DNA from: a virus
Length of the DNA: 44,410 bases
Virus record (IMG/VR): IMGVR_UViG_3300050134_000016
Location: 1 to 44,410 of that record
Strand: one strand, 5' to 3'
Within the stretch, counting starts at the first letter, position 1; each line of letters opens with the position of its first letter. The position numbers and the translations under genes were made by a program. Positions 31,099-38,877 of the stretch are shown piece after piece. The notes beneath the pieces were generated by a model that worked only from the letters and a program-made list of their open reading frames with translations, ran no database searches and was not told where the DNA came from.

Positions 31099-34013
31099 AA
31101 TCTAGAGGGTTTTAGCATAATTACGTTGGGGGAGTCGGGCTGCTGGTACATGGCGGGGACGCACAAATTGAGGTAGTCCCGTGCCCGCGTGCAAGCTACG
31201 TAAAACAAACGTCTTTCTTCTTCAATCTCGTCCTCAGACCCCATGGAGAACTTGTGGGGAAGGGAGCTTTCCACGACGTTTGCCACGTAGACCCGCTTCC
31301 ATTCGAGCCCCTTGGCGCTGTGGATAGTGCTGATGGTGACCGCGCCTGACTCGTCATCATCCTTCGGGCGATCAAGCGTAAGCTGGAAAATAATGTCCTC
31401 GGCGGTCATCTTGTTGTCGGCGACCATCCCCTCAAGAAGCTGGGCGAACCGATCCAAATTTTCGAGTTTGGTTTTAACCTTGTTGCTGTCTCTTTTGTAC
31501 TTCTCGGCAAGGTAGGTCGTATACTGGGTCAGGGCGAGCGTCCGTTCCAGCATAGCAACTGGGTCTTCACCAAACTGGGATATGAGCCTGACGATCCCGC
31601 CGAACGATGCTATCTTGGCGTTCTTGTCGCCCTCCGCTGCGGCGATCAGATCACCATCATGTTTGTCGTTGGCGATGGCACGAATCTTTTCCAATGCCAC
31701 TTCGCCACACCCCCTACGCGGCACGCTTGCAGCCCGCACGAATGCCATGAAATCCCTATGGTTGGTCGCCAGCCTCATATACGACAGTACGTCTCGCACT
31801 TCTTCGGTCTGCAAAAGCCCCCGCCCGCCGCGCACGACATACGGGATTTTGCGTCTCACCAACTCAGCTTCAATGTCACGAATCTGAATCGCCGCCCGAA
31901 CTAAGATGCAGTTCTCACGGTAGGAGATCGGCCTAGCCGCCGACTCTCGGGGTTTTACCCCATTGGCAACAGAAGCGGCGTCACGCAGGAACTTCTCGTT
32001 GTCCTTGTAGATTTCAATGGCGATCTCGGATGCAATGTCTCGCGACATCGTACCCCGGATGATCTCGATTTTGCCCTTCTCCCCGTTCAAACCACGCCAA
32101 CTTTCCATCTTGAGCGGGATGGTACGGGTCATCTTGTTCTGAATCGCATTCGCCATGTCCACGATTTTTTGACCGCTGCGGTGGTTACGGGCAATTCGAT
32201 ATAGCTTGGGCTGAACGCCCCGCCAGTTCTCGCTGAAGTCCTTCAGGATTTGCGGCACGGCACCGTTGAACCCGTAGATCGAGTTCCCCACTACGATGCC
32301 GTCTACAACGTAAGTATGGTCTTTTTCAACGTCCAGCGAATACACCAGTCCTTCGTATGGCATTTGCGGCATGACGAGTATTGGGGTTGACTGATTATTT
32401 CCTTCGATAGGAACGTAGACTTGAAGACCCGCACGAACTAAAATCTGAACGTTTGCGGCTGCGGTTTTGAAGTACCCCCGCCAGTTATGGTTGTACTGAC
32501 GTTGGTTTTCCGACCACCGCACCATGGAAGGACACTCCCATAGCAAGCGGAATGCTTTCAAACACGCCCAACCACTGCCGCCCTTTCCTTCTCGCCGACG
32601 ATCCTCAAAAGGCAGAACAGCCGTGAGTGAACCACTTGTTGGAGATGACGCTTCTACGGTCGCAGTTTGTAGACTCTGAAAAATATCGAGACGCTCTAAA
32701 TCAGCCTCGAAACATGTCTGAGGGATTCCGTAATAACACGAAACGATCTCTTCAAGTTTCCGCGCTTCTCTCTTAGAGTCCTTAACCGCGAGTACCCAAC
32801 CTTTATCAGCTTTCTCCTGACGCATCCGAGCCGTCAATCCGAAAGCATGATTGTTGCGCTTCAACTTCGCCATACCGACTCTGAAACCGAAGTTTTCACG
32901 CCACATGAGATAGACGATGTATTTACCACTCGTCTCCGAACCGAGACGTACCCACAATTGATGATTGGGAGTGACACGGGTCTGCTTTCCGTCCCCAGTG
33001 CAGACCTTAAGAAGAATTCCTTTGTATGGTCTAGATGCGACCTTAATCTTCCTACCGATTTTATAGGTTCGTTGGTCTTTCCGTGTCCATGATTCCGCCA
33101 ATTCACCATCAACTAGCGTCGAAATGTCTTTTTCCACCCACTCAGAAGGCGTCCAAGGTTTTCCATATCCGTTCGGTTTATGCCCAGATACTTTGATTTT
33201 CACCACTGAACCGGGAGGTTGACATTGGCTCATGTCGCCGACGACGTAGATGTTCATGTTGCTGGGGGCAAGCAGCGAGTTGACGAACTCCCACTGTACG
33301 GGGTTCGTATCCTGAGCTTCATCCATCAGGACGTGATCCCACATCGCTTGAATAGCCCCACGCCACTTCGCGTCCCTGCGGAATCGTCGCACAGTCAGGT
33401 GCAACATGTCGTCGAAATCCACGACCGAATTCCGAGCCTTTTCCTCTTCGTACAGTTTCCACAGACACAATTCGGTCTCACCCATCGCATGGTAGCCGCC
33501 GTGCATTACCTCGGCTTCCGCTGCGATCTCTTCCGTGTAGTCACTCATGAAACCAACACCACGGGCTCGGTGAAATGAGATGTTCTCCAAGACACGCCAC
33601 GGATTGGTGTCCGTGATCTTGCCCCGCTCGATGATCTTCTTCATCATCTGGCTCTGATCGTAATCGTCGAGTGGGGATACCCTGTCTTTTAATTCGCATT
33701 CGCCCTCGACACTAAAGGCTGGCGGATTCTTACGGATGGCACCCAGAGCGAGGGAGTGGATTGTCGAGACACGGGGGTTCAGAAGCGGGGTATCGTTTGT
33801 ATCGAGCCCCAAGCGGGTTAGGAGTTCGCCTGCGGCTTTGTTGGTAAACGTCACCGCGCAAATACGCTTTGGGACGACGCCCTTTTTATCCATCAAATGG
33901 CGAACACGCTCGGTGAGCACGCGAGTCTTGCCGCTGCCCGCGCCTGCGATCAAGCAAGCGGGTTCGTTGAGCGGATGTTCGACCGCGAGCGTCTGTTCTT
34001 CATTTAGCTGCAT
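31074..34013 (-). CDS. UvrD/Rep-family SF1 DNA helicase containing an intein
   Basis: 979 aa in total; about 665 aa after removal of a 314-aa intein, close to normal UvrD/PcrA length. Helicase motifs in order: Walker A AGAGSGKTR (23-31), AVTFTNKAA, VVDFDDML, motif II DEAQDTNP (231-238), motif III VVGDMSQ (257-263) continued after the intein by SIYGFNGA (578-585), ARNHRSGQ, the VTISTIHSAKGLEWKRVYV block and EEERRLFYVACTRARDYL near the C-terminus. It unwinds DNA 3' to 5' using ATP, probably in phage replication or repair. Its ATG overlaps the upstream gene by 10 nt. Its last codons carry promoter copy 2. Confidence 0.93.
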   Translation of the reverse strand: MQLNEEQTLAVEHPLNEPACLIAGAGSGKTRVLTERVRHLMDKKGVVPKRICAVTFTNKAAGELLTRLGLDTNDTPLLNPRVSTIHSLALGAIRKNPPAFSVEGECELKDRVSPLDDYDQSQMMKKIIERGKITDTNPWRVLENISFHRARGVGFMSDYTEEIAAEAEVMHGGYHAMGETELCLWKLYEEEKARNSVVDFDDMLHLTVRRFRRDAKWRGAIQAMWDHVLMDEAQDTNPVQWEFVNSLLAPSNMNIYVVGDMSQCQPPGSVVKIKVSGHKPNGYGKPWTPSEWVEKDISTLVDGELAESWTRKDQRTYKIGRKIKVASRPYKGILLKVCTGDGKQTRVTPNHQLWVRLGSETSGKYIVYLMWRENFGFRVGMAKLKRNNHAFGLTARMRQEKADKGWVLAVKDSKREARKLEEIVSCYYGIPQTCFEADLERLDIFQSLQTATVEASSPTSGSLTAVLPFEDRRREGKGGSGWACLKAFRLLWECPSMVRWSENQRQYNHNWRGYFKTAAANVQILVRAGLQVYVPIEGNNQSTPILVMPQMPYEGLVYSLDVEKDHTYVVDGIVVGNSIYGFNGAVPQILKDFSENWRGVQPKLYRIARNHRSGQKIVDMANAIQNKMTRTIPLKMESWRGLNGEKGKIEIIRGTMSRDIASEIAIEIYKDNEKFLRDAASVANGVKPRESAARPISYRENCILVRAAIQIRDIEAELVRRKIPYVVRGGRGLLQTEEVRDVLSYMRLATNHRDFMAFVRAASVPRRGCGEVALEKIRAIANDKHDGDLIAAAEGDKNAKIASFGGIVRLISQFGEDPVAMLERTLALTQYTTYLAEKYKRDSNKVKTKLENLDRFAQLLEGMVADNKMTAEDIIFQLTLDRPKDDDESGAVTISTIHSAKGLEWKRVYVANVVESSLPHKFSMGSEDEIEEERRLFYVACTRARDYLNLCVPAMYQQPDSPNVIMLKPSRFLAEISVH
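32283..33224 (-). other. Intein within the UvrD-like helicase (residues 264-577)
   Basis: The insertion splits motif III exactly (GDMSQ then SIYGF). It begins CQPPGSVVKIKV (Cys at position 1, block A), has TPNHQLWV at about 85-92 (block B), and ends with the block F/G pattern VYSLDVEKDHTYVVDGIVVGN followed by Ser +1. The final residues are Gly-Asn rather than the usual His-Asn. The central 190 residues lack an obvious LAGLIDADG motif. They contain KYIVYLMWRENFGFRVGMAK then ARMRQEKADKGWVLAV, which might be a GIY-YIG-like or degenerate nuclease region. It would be removed by protein splicing. Confidence 0.9.
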
Positions 34014-34222
34014 TTTAGGGCGTAGTAATTTGGGTCGGTTTGCTCTTCTTCGGACAGCTTATCAATCTCCCATCGGCCACGCGGGTCGGTGCCAAGAAGT
34101 CCACGGTTAGCCGCACGGATGATTTCACGGTCGGCGGGGGTGAATGACGCATAGCGACTCATGATGTCCAGAATGGTCATCAGGGCTTGGCGGGGTTCTT
34201 CTACTTCGGATTCGCGAATCAT
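34004..34222 (-). CDS. Small hypothetical protein before the helicase
   Basis: 72 aa. Helical and charged: EEPRQALMTILDIMSRYASFTPADREIIRAA, then GRWEIDKLSEEEQTDPNYYAL. It overlaps both neighbours (4 nt with the phosphatase gene, 10 nt with the helicase gene), so it belongs to the same transcript. No family is recognised. Confidence 0.55.
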   Translation of the reverse strand: MIRESEVEEPRQALMTILDIMSRYASFTPADREIIRAANRGLLGTDPRGRWEIDKLSEEEQTDPNYYALKCS

Positions 34223-35010
34223 GATCTCCTCCAGAGAATGGCCGTCACGTTGTCACCCGTAGGGATGCTGACGGCGTAATCGACGAGTTCCTTGGCGTTG
34301 ACATCCTGCTCTTCGATCATCTTAACGATATCGAGGAGCATCTGCACTCCAGATTCATCGTGCCCCGGGGATAGCAACCCGTCCGATCCTACCAGAACCC
34401 ACCCACCCAAATCAACCGTATAGACCTCAGGCTGGCGGCAGAGAATCTTACCCAGATCGCGGTCACCGAAAGCACGGCTCATCTGCAACCCATGCCCCTC
34501 AGGGCCGTAGCAGATGTAGCCGTTCTGGGAATAGTACCCGCCGCGTGCCTGAGCCGCTGCACGTTCCGCCATGTTAGTGCGGACGTTGTGTTCAGGGCTG
34601 ACATGAAATGTCCCATCTGGTTGCTGCACGATCACCGGGGAATCGCCGAGGATGGCTACGTGGACCTTGGTTTCTTTCCCCGTGTTAGCCTTGGGGATGA
34701 AGGCAATGCTCATGGTAGACCCGCACTCCATGTTGGAAGTAAGCATGTCGAATTTGTCGAAGAGTTCCTTGAACAGAAAATCGGGACTCTTCTCGGGGGA
34801 GAAGACAGAATCCCAAACCTCGCAGAACTTGCTCTCCAGTTCGATAGCGCACGCTGCGTCACCATGACCGTCCATAACGACCATTATGAGGCCCTCTTCG
34901 GCAGAGATCATCAGATGGCGGTCTTCCTGATAGCCGCGCATTCCTTTATTCGCGGCACCCGTCAACACCAGAGGGCGGTTAACCGCCTGTTTGCTCTTAC
35001 GCTTACTCAT
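34219..35010 (-). CDS. PP2C-type serine/threonine protein phosphatase
   Basis: 263 aa covering a full PP2C catalytic domain with all main motifs: GMRGYQEDRHLM (motif 1, metal-binding Glu/Asp), VVMDGHGD (metal-binding Asp), GSTMSIAFI, VAILGDSPVIV, LQMSRAFGDRDLGK, VLVGSDGLLS (metal Asp) and GDNVTAILW (final Asp-Asn). It should remove phosphate from Ser/Thr with two Mn/Mg ions in the cytoplasm. There is no signal peptide or membrane anchor. No partner kinase is visible in this window, so it probably acts on host phosphoproteins or on a phage kinase elsewhere. The start is coupled to the upstream gene by TAATG. Confidence 0.92.
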   Translation of the reverse strand: MSKRKSKQAVNRPLVLTGAANKGMRGYQEDRHLMISAEEGLIMVVMDGHGDAACAIELESKFCEVWDSVFSPEKSPDFLFKELFDKFDMLTSNMECGSTMSIAFIPKANTGKETKVHVAILGDSPVIVQQPDGTFHVSPEHNVRTNMAERAAAQARGGYYSQNGYICYGPEGHGLQMSRAFGDRDLGKILCRQPEVYTVDLGGWVLVGSDGLLSPGHDESGVQMLLDIVKMIEEQDVNAKELVDYAVSIPTGDNVTAILWRRS

Positions 35011-35576
35011 TAGTCTCTCTTTTTCTTCATGCTGGCGAGCTTCTTGGAAATGAGTTTGATTTCCTTTAGCTCTTTTGCGTGAGCGGCATTAGCTTCGTCA
35101 CAGACGTGGCACGGCTTGCCGCATTGATTCTTGGGGTCTTTCTGGTGCTCAGCAAATCGGACTTCCATCTCAGCAACCATCTTGCAGGCTTCGCAGCACT
35201 TGGAGATGTCTTCCTTGGTGCCAGCGTTAGGATTTCCCTCTTTACGCCAGACATCGTGCTCCCGCTTGAGCTTGCGATTGTACGTCATCCAGTCGGGATA
35301 ATCCTTGGGGACGAATGGAACCTCGCCCGCAGCCTCTAGAGCCAGCAGGAAATAGCGCATCTCCGACGTGTTCGCCATGGCCTCGACGCGGCTGTGGCAC
35401 GGGCAACCGCAATCATTCACGTCTGGGTTGTTGAAATAGGTGATACAGCAAGCGCAATCGTAAGCCCCGCCCCACTCACTGTCGGCGGAATTGCCCTTCC
35501 AGCAGAATATCCAACGCCACTTGTGGTTGTGCAGAATCTTTTCGAGGATTAAGCCTTGCTTGGTCCGGTTTCTCAC
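35010..35576 (-). CDS. Cys-rich hypothetical protein
   Basis: 188 aa from a GTG at 35576 behind AGGAG, sharing GTGA with the upstream stop; an upstream in-frame GTG is less likely. Several Cys clusters are visible: CACC (about 40), CGCPC (about 57), CCEAC (about 129) and CGKPCHVCDE (about 154-163), which look like metal sites. The C-terminus is a basic helix ending KKKRD. It sits between a DUF3850 gene and the PP2C gene in one overlapping unit. No family is recognised. Confidence 0.55.
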   Translation of the reverse strand: MRNRTKQGLILEKILHNHKWRWIFCWKGNSADSEWGGAYDCACCITYFNNPDVNDCGCPCHSRVEAMANTSEMRYFLLALEAAGEVPFVPKDYPDWMTYNRKLKREHDVWRKEGNPNAGTKEDISKCCEACKMVAEMEVRFAEHQKDPKNQCGKPCHVCDEANAAHAKELKEIKLISKKLASMKKKRD

Positions 35577-35845
35577 GCGGTAGCTCCTATATTCCAATAC
35601 TGGATTTGCAGGCTCATTACGCACAGATTTTCAGGTAGGCCGAACTCCCCTCCACGGGTCATATACGCCACGGTCGCCAGAACGTGCCGCCCCGTATGCC
35701 GCCCCGTTTTCGGGTCCCACTCCAGCAGCATCAACTCGTCGCCCTCTTGAAAGTTGCGGTCGTTGACTCGAAGTTCGTACCGTTTGCTACCTGCGAGGAT
35801 GGCACAGAACTGCTTCGGCCAAGTTTTCAGGTCGTGTCGTTGCAT
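35573..35845 (-). CDS. DUF3850/ASCH-fold protein
   Basis: 90 aa from the ATG at 35845. The text HDLKTWPKQFCAILAGSKRYELRVNDRNFQEGDELMLLE is the DUF3850 signature ('h.LKt.p..f.ai..G.K.fElR.ndR.fqvGD.l.l.e'), then RHVLATVAYMTRGGEFGL and NLCVMSLQ. The family has a PUA-like ASCH fold linked to RNA or modified nucleotide binding and is common in phages. There is no Shine-Dalgarno; a TGGTATTAT box ends 5 nt before ATG, suggesting a leaderless mRNA. It is the first gene of the unit running toward the helicase. Confidence 0.82.
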   Translation of the reverse strand: MQRHDLKTWPKQFCAILAGSKRYELRVNDRNFQEGDELMLLEWDPKTGRHTGRHVLATVAYMTRGGEFGLPENLCVMSLQIQYWNIGATA

Positions 35846-35850
35846 AGTTG

Positions 35851-35859
35851 ATAATACCA
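35851..35859 (-). promoter_or_regulatory. Extended -10 promoter (TGGTATTAT) next to a start codon
   Basis: TGGTATTAT on the minus strand, followed by CAACT and the ATG at 35845. Same geometry as at 3749-3757. Confidence 0.55.
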
Positions 35860-35866
35860 CAAAAGT

Positions 35867-35895
35867 AAACCCCCCGCCGAAGCTGGCGGGGGGTC
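35867..35895 (-). terminator. Strong GC-rich terminator
   Basis: Stem ACCCCCCGCC / GGCGGGGGGT with a short loop. On the minus strand it is followed by TTTACTTTT. It ends the exported coiled-coil gene (stop at 35915) and separates it from the DUF3850 promoter. Confidence 0.85.
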
Positions 35896-35914
35896 GGGGA
35901 GGACTGTGACTCGG

Positions 35915-36679
35915 TTAGTTCCCGTCGAACATCTTGCTGCAAGCGGCTTTCATGATCTCGCAGTTTTGATCGAGGATCGGCTTGCCGTCCGGCCCGATTA
36001 CCGGGTTCTGGCACGCCGCAGGAATTTCTTTGAGGCAGGAATTCACGTCGCCGTACAGGACCGCAAGCTGCGCTCGGATTGCCTTTTCTCTGGCGAGGTT
36101 GGCGTCGTAGTCGGCTTTGAGTTGCGTCATGTCCGCCTTCCACTGCGCGATGTTGGTCTGGTTGTTCTGCCAGATTTGATCCAGCTTGGATTTGGTCGCG
36201 TCAAGATTCGGACGCTGCTGATCCAGTCTGGCGTTCGCTTGGTCAATCTGAGACTGAGCCTGAGCTAACTGTGCTTTGTTGGCATCCAACTGATTCGCCT
36301 CTGCGTTGTACCCGGCGCACGAACCGTCATGGTTATACTCGATGCACTGGTGAGAGTTGTGCTGTGCCAAACGCTCTTGGTAGTTCTGGATCGACGGGTT
36401 CAGCAACTCTTGCTGGCGGTTGGCCTCGCCCTGCTGTTGGTTGAAGGTGTTGAGGTCTTGCGTGTACTGATCGTTGTACTTGGTGTAGGCGTCCACCGCG
36501 AACTTGATCTCGTCCTTTTTCTCGGTCAGGGCGTCGTACCGCTTCTCCATCGGCACATAAGCCTGCTGAACGTTGCTCAGTTCATCCTTGAGACTGGCGA
36601 TCTGGGCGGACTTGTCTTGAGCGAACAAAGATACTGAGAGCAGAAGAACTGCGAGGAGCAAAAACGACTTGGTTTTCAT
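35915..36679 (-). CDS. Exported coiled-coil protein
   Basis: 254 aa from the ATG at 36679; an in-frame ATG three codons upstream is an alternative. MKTKSFLLLAVLLLSVSLFAQ is a signal peptide with cleavage after FAQ. The mature protein is almost wholly coiled coil (ASLKDELSNVQQAYVPMEKRYDAL; AQLAQAQSQIDQANARLDQQ) with a central Cys-containing loop (CIEYNHDGSCAGYN) and a Cys-rich C-terminus (CLKEIPAAC, CEIMKAAC). It probably acts in the periplasm. Long periplasmic coiled coils in phages can be spanin- or adhesin-like, but no membrane anchor is present here. It is the second gene after the OmpA-like protein. Confidence 0.68.
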   Translation of the reverse strand: MKTKSFLLLAVLLLSVSLFAQDKSAQIASLKDELSNVQQAYVPMEKRYDALTEKKDEIKFAVDAYTKYNDQYTQDLNTFNQQQGEANRQQELLNPSIQNYQERLAQHNSHQCIEYNHDGSCAGYNAEANQLDANKAQLAQAQSQIDQANARLDQQRPNLDATKSKLDQIWQNNQTNIAQWKADMTQLKADYDANLAREKAIRAQLAVLYGDVNSCLKEIPAACQNPVIGPDGKPILDQNCEIMKAACSKMFDGN

Positions 36680-36738
36680 GGTTTCCATTCTGCTCTTAGA
36701 TTTAAGGGGTGGAATGAGCAATTCCGCCCCCTATGGAC

Positions 36739-38259
36739 TTAGTTCGACGAAGGAACCAGCGTGATCTCGACGGTGCGAGTATCGCCGCTGCCGACTTCGG
36801 TCTTGAGCTTACCCGAAGGTACGCCACTCGTGATGAACTGCTGTTTCACGCGGTTCGCACGGGTTACAGGCAGGAGAGCATCTTCCGAGGGGTTCTTGTT
36901 CCCACGAAGGACGATCACATACCCGGGGTGGAGTTTCAATTCCGCCACAGCCGCAGCGATCATTTCCTTGCAGACCGATGTCGGCCGCGAAGGATCGACG
37001 ATAGCCGCATCGCCGCCCTTAGGCACGCACTGAGTCTTGCTGGCGAAGGTGCAGATGCCAACAGGGATGCTCTCAGTGATGACGGGGGTCGCTACTACAG
37101 GCACCGCCACTGGAGCCGCTGTCGGCTGCTGTGGGATCACGATGAACGTCGGCTGCGGAGCCACTGGAGGAGCGGGCGGTACGACAACTGGAGGAGCATC
37201 GATCATCTCGTGCGCCATGCAGTCTTCCACCGTAACATCAGCGTCCTTAGCGATACGCTTAGAGGCGGCAACTTTGACCTTGCAGCCAGCCAATCGTTCG
37301 TTCATGGAGTCGAAAGAACGAGCCAGTTCGAGCATTTGGCAGTTCTTGTCAACCTTGCTGCCGCCGAGGGCGAAGCCGAACGCCGCACCCTGTCCACCCG
37401 CCTCGTAGCCCTTCAAACAGGGCGACGTTGGGATGGTCGTCGGAGCATACGCCGTGGGCACCGGAATCTTCGGGGCCGCGATGTTGTTCGTGGTGTTGTT
37501 CGAGTTGCTGCCGTTGCCGTTCGCTTGGTTTGAAGCGGACGACTGATTGGCATTGGTCGAAGAGTTCGATTGCGTCTGGTTGGACGAAGCCGAAGTCTGG
37601 TTGTTCGAACCGTTACCGTTGGCGTTGGACGTACCGCCGTTCGCGGTATTGGTATTCGTGTTGGACGAGTTGCCCGAGTTCGACAACTTGTTCGTGGACG
37701 TAATCACTGGAGCCACGGTCGTGTTCACGTTGTTCGTGTTCTTGACCGTAGAGTTGCCCGAGCCGCTTACTGAGCCGCCCGCTCCACCTGCACCGCCAGC
37801 CCCACCCGCACCACCTGTCGCGGAAGAGTTGCCGCTGTTGGACACGCCAGACTTGGACGAAGAATTTCCGCCTGTGGCGTTTCCACCAGTGGCAGTGCTG
37901 GACGAAGAACCGCCGTTAGCGGTCTGTCCCTGTGACTGTCCCTGTCCCTGAGACTGACCCTGAGTCTGTCCCTGTTGGTTGGTGTTGTTGTTGGTGTTGG
38001 AATTCGTGTTCGTATTCGTGGTCGAAGACCCGCCGCCCGTGGTCTTCTTGGGCACCGTGCAAACGTAGTAGTCGCCCTTGATACCTTCCGAACCTGTACC
38101 GAGGAACCACTGACCATCACCGTCACCAGCCGAGCCGCCCGGATTGACTGGGCCTACGTCAACACGCGATGCCAGAGGATCGGAACAATTCCACGCGAAC
38201 GCGGAAGCAGAGAGGAGGATGGTTACGACGAAGGCGAGAGAGAAACGCTTGAGATTCAT
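36739..38259 (-). CDS. Exported low-complexity protein with OmpA-like C-terminus
   Basis: 506 aa. MNLKRFSLAFVVTILLSASAFA is a signal peptide. Residues about 75-260 are extreme low complexity: Thr/Asn runs, QGQTQGQSQGQ repeats, four GGA triplets, then Asn/Ser-rich text. A conserved-looking Cys-containing region follows (CLKGYEAGGQGAAFGFALGG). A Pro/Val-rich linker leads to a C-terminal OmpA-like domain (LKLHPGYVIVLRGN, TRANRVKQQFITSGVPSGKL, TVEITLVP), which in the family binds peptidoglycan. The ATG lies behind AGGAAAAGGAAAAG. It may attach to or span the cell wall of the infected host. Confidence 0.65.
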   Translation of the reverse strand: MNLKRFSLAFVVTILLSASAFAWNCSDPLASRVDVGPVNPGGSAGDGDGQWFLGTGSEGIKGDYYVCTVPKKTTGGGSSTTNTNTNSNTNNNTNQQGQTQGQSQGQGQSQGQTANGGSSSSTATGGNATGGNSSSKSGVSNSGNSSATGGAGGAGGAGGAGGSVSGSGNSTVKNTNNVNTTVAPVITSTNKLSNSGNSSNTNTNTANGGTSNANGNGSNNQTSASSNQTQSNSSTNANQSSASNQANGNGSNSNNTTNNIAAPKIPVPTAYAPTTIPTSPCLKGYEAGGQGAAFGFALGGSKVDKNCQMLELARSFDSMNERLAGCKVKVAASKRIAKDADVTVEDCMAHEMIDAPPVVVPPAPPVAPQPTFIVIPQQPTAAPVAVPVVATPVITESIPVGICTFASKTQCVPKGGDAAIVDPSRPTSVCKEMIAAAVAELKLHPGYVIVLRGNKNPSEDALLPVTRANRVKQQFITSGVPSGKLKTEVGSGDTRTVEITLVPSSN

Positions 38260-38328
38260 ATTCTTTTCCTTTTCCTTTTCAAATTACGGTGGTTACAATG
38301 AATATATTACTGCTGGTTGTGTAATTCC

Positions 38329-38337
38329 ACTATAGCA
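38329..38337 (-). promoter_or_regulatory. Extended -10 promoter (TGCTATAGT)
   Basis: TGCTATAGT on the minus strand, about 70 nt before the ATG at 38259, with a TTGTTG-like -35 at 18-nt spacing. The transcript would carry a normal leader with a purine-rich ribosome site. Confidence 0.45.
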
Positions 38338-38363
38338 CGTTAGTGGGGTGGACAACAAATCAC

Positions 38364-38801
38364 TTAAACCCGGACGATTTTCGGGCTGTCAATCCCCTTC
38401 GTCGCGTTCCGAGTGCAGACCACAAGCTGGGCGTCATTGACGATCTGCTTGTAATCGTAGGCGGAATGGTCGGTCAAGATCACCACCACGTCGTAGGTGT
38501 CCACGCTGTTCGGCGAGAGACTAAAGTCCAGCGGCACGGACTCCATGTTCAAGCCGTGATCGCGCACAGCAGGAACGTAGGGATCGTTGTAATCCACCAG
38601 AGCGCCCGCCGTCTGCATCAACTTAATGATGGCGATGGAGGGCGATTCACGGTAGTCGTCAATGTCCTTCTTGTACGCCATGCCGAGGACGAGGACTTTG
38701 GAGCCGTTGACTGTTAGGGTTTTTTGATTGGGTACTCCGTGTTGTGCAAATGCGATGGCCGTGAACAGAACCACGACGGTCAACAGTGTTTTGCGAATCA
38801 T
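38364..38801 (-). CDS. Exported orphan UDP-binding domain of UDP-glucose/GDP-mannose dehydrogenase type
   Basis: 145 aa. MIRKTLLTVVVLFTAIAFAQ is a clear signal peptide. The rest matches the C-terminal, UDP-binding domain of the UDP-glucose/GDP-mannose dehydrogenase family: VLVLGMAYKKDIDDYRESPS (consensus 'vLGlafKpntdDlReSPs'), IIKLMQTAGALVDYNDPYVP, then YDVVVILTDHSAYDY and VVCTRNATKG. The N-terminal NAD-binding and central domains that hold the catalytic Cys are absent, so it cannot be a dehydrogenase. An exported stand-alone version is very unusual. It might bind nucleotide sugars or glycan precursors, or act structurally. It is driven by promoter copy 3. Confidence 0.78.
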   Translation of the reverse strand: MIRKTLLTVVVLFTAIAFAQHGVPNQKTLTVNGSKVLVLGMAYKKDIDDYRESPSIAIIKLMQTAGALVDYNDPYVPAVRDHGLNMESVPLDFSLSPNSVDTYDVVVILTDHSAYDYKQIVNDAQLVVCTRNATKGIDSPKIVRV

Positions 38802-38832
38802 AAGATAGTGCTCTCCTACTTCTTCTCCCCCA

Positions 38833-38865
38833 TATTCTACCGAGGGGGTCGGCGTTTTGGCTAGG
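38833..38865 (-). promoter_or_regulatory. Phage promoter motif copy 3
   Basis: CCTAGC, 18 nt, GGTAGAATA on the minus strand, about 30 nt before the ATG at 38801, with AGGAG in the leader. It drives the exported UDP-binding-domain gene. Confidence 0.7.
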
Positions 38866-38877
38866 TTTTTCTAAATG

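Noticed and set aside
37547-37951. Plus-strand frame opposite the low-complexity exported protein
   Set aside because: Generated by the repetitive codons of the minus-strand gene; no independent start signal.
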